DNA from: DATHZQ01 sp963823505
Lineage (GTDB): Bacteria > Actinomycetota > Acidimicrobiia > Spongiisociales > UBA5794
NCBI GenBank assembly: GCA_963823505.1
Contig: CAWGLY010000007.1
Span: 124,001 to 188,000 of the forward strand
Length of the DNA: 64,000 nt
Direction of reading: 5' to 3'
Both the position numbers and the translations under genes were made by a program. The notes under the pieces were generated by a model. It saw only the letters and a list, made by a program, of their open reading frames with translations, was not told where the DNA came from and made no database searches. Numbering within the stretch: the first letter of the stretch is position 1; each line of letters begins with the position of its first letter. Shown here one piece after another: positions 63,457-64,000 of this stretch.

Positions 63457-63862
63457 GCTTCCCGACAGACCCCCGCTCACGTCGTCGGACACCGACGGTG
63501 CAGAGCTGGGTCGGCTCCAGTCGCGTCTCGATGCCCTCAGCGAGCGAATCCACGAGGCGATCCCGCAGGGCTACGACCTCGATGCGCTCATCAAGGTCGC
63601 GGGCGAGGGTCACGAGACCGAAGACGTGTACGACATCACCTCGGAGCAAGAGGCGCTGACCGGGCTCACGGGCCCGTTGAACGTGCCGGGCAAGACACCT
63701 CCGCCCGCGTTCGAGTTGGACGAGGAGGAGGCCCTGGCCATGGCGAGGGCCGAAGCGGCCCACGCATCGGTGCGCCGGAGCGGGATCGTGCTGTTCGCCA
63801 TCGTCGTCCTGGTCATCATCGCCGCGATCGTCGGCTTGTTCGTGGTGATCCCTGCCCTCTGA
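63443..63862 (+). CDS. Small C-terminally anchored membrane protein
   Basis: The 139-residue protein has an acidic soluble part with a short coiled-coil-like segment (LGRLQSRLDALSERIHEAI, read in part) and one C-terminal membrane helix (GIVLFAIVVLVIIAAIVGLFV, in part). No family is recognised. TTG 63443 is preceded by GGAGGGG at the right distance. Confidence 0.7.
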   Translation: MTSAELPDRPPLTSSDTDGAELGRLQSRLDALSERIHEAIPQGYDLDALIKVAGEGHETEDVYDITSEQEALTGLTGPLNVPGKTPPPAFELDEEEALAMARAEAAHASVRRSGIVLFAIVVLVIIAAIVGLFVVIPAL

Positions 63863-63887
63863 GCCTGCGACATCCGGCGCCGTTCGC

Positions 63888-63914
63888 TCCGCCGCACCTG
63901 CCCTGTCTGGCGGA
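63888..63914 (+). terminator. Possible terminator hairpin
   Basis: TCCGCC (63888-63893) and GGCGGA (63909-63914) are inverted repeats with a 15-base loop, ~25 bases after the membrane-protein stop. Weak. Confidence 0.3.
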
Positions 63915-63931
63915 ACGACCCCGATCACCGT

Positions 63932-63982
63932 TACACTCGCTTCCGCTCACGAGGCCCCTGCTCCCGGAGATACCGGGGGCCT
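63932..63982 (+). other. Promoter-like -10 followed by attenuator-like hairpin
   Basis: TACACT (63932-63937) resembles a -10. Directly downstream a nested hairpin forms: AGGCC/GGCCT outside and CCCGG-AGATA-CCGGG inside (63952-63982), followed by TTCGC. Placed at the start of a would-be transcript leaving the window, this looks like a leader attenuator rather than a terminator of the small membrane-protein gene. Confidence 0.45.
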
Positions 63983-64000
63983 TTCGCATCCCGCGAATGT

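Overview
The window is high-GC DNA from an actinobacterium, perhaps of an acidimicrobial-type lineage; that placement is an inference from gene content and style, not a database result. Supporting signs are GTG and TTG starts, lipoproteins with Thr/Ser-rich linkers, GTGA/ATGA stop-start overlaps, DUF2254, VanW and AtuA families, a Rieske/P450 pair, and many genes whose -10 hexamer lies 6-7 bases before the start codon, as in leaderless transcripts. No rRNA, tRNA, CRISPR array or transposase was recognised.

Layout: 1-5629 is an arginine biosynthesis cluster, argC(partial)-argJ-argB-argR-argG-argH, with no room for argD or argF. 5671-12284 is an eroded accessory stretch. It holds two aminoglycoside-phosphotransferase-fold kinases (one frameshifted), an internally deleted DUF2254 gene with its intact paralogue, a decayed SARP regulator, a secreted beta-helix protein, and a 3' fragment of the glycosyltransferase-like gene found intact at 17148-18701. 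12433-26186 combines carbohydrate use (GH97 glycosidase, DeoR regulator, sugar ABC importer without its ATPase, galT, galK) with an interposed pair: a GT-B-like protein and a TPR-CHAT protease-like protein. 26200-32596 has a hydrolase remnant, a cytochrome P450 with Rieske ferredoxin, a small Cys protein, a VIT1-family transporter, and a two-component system with a GerMN-type lipoprotein.

32571-38617 (minus strand) is an ABC-2 exporter, haloalkane dehalogenase, adenosine deaminase and EamA transporter. 38807-51962 is mostly household: FtsH, short flavoprotein, GNAT, cupin, hemolysin-III-like protein, AtuA-family protein, cis-prenyltransferase, GH18-like lipoprotein, phosphoglycerate-mutase-like phosphatase, pyrE, endonuclease IV and PPK2. 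52471-55689 is a tightly coupled six-gene minus-strand operon: three small proteins, an SDR, a membrane protein and an FeS-type photolyase/cryptochrome. 55821-63862 holds an ABM monooxygenase, myo-inositol-phosphate synthase with a PadR regulator and tandem operators, VanW, an FMN reductase fusion, a PNPOx-fold protein, an acyltransferase-fold protein, panB and a small membrane protein.

At least six otherwise conserved genes (APH, GH97, histidine kinase, GH18, SDR, small membrane protein) are split by single-base indels, several in short homopolymers. Some of this is probably base-calling error. The SARP, the GT-like fragment, the alpha/beta hydrolase fragment and the MacB-like tail look like true decay. 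The most unusual locus is the GT-B-like/TPR-CHAT pair with duplicated, decaying relics nearby.
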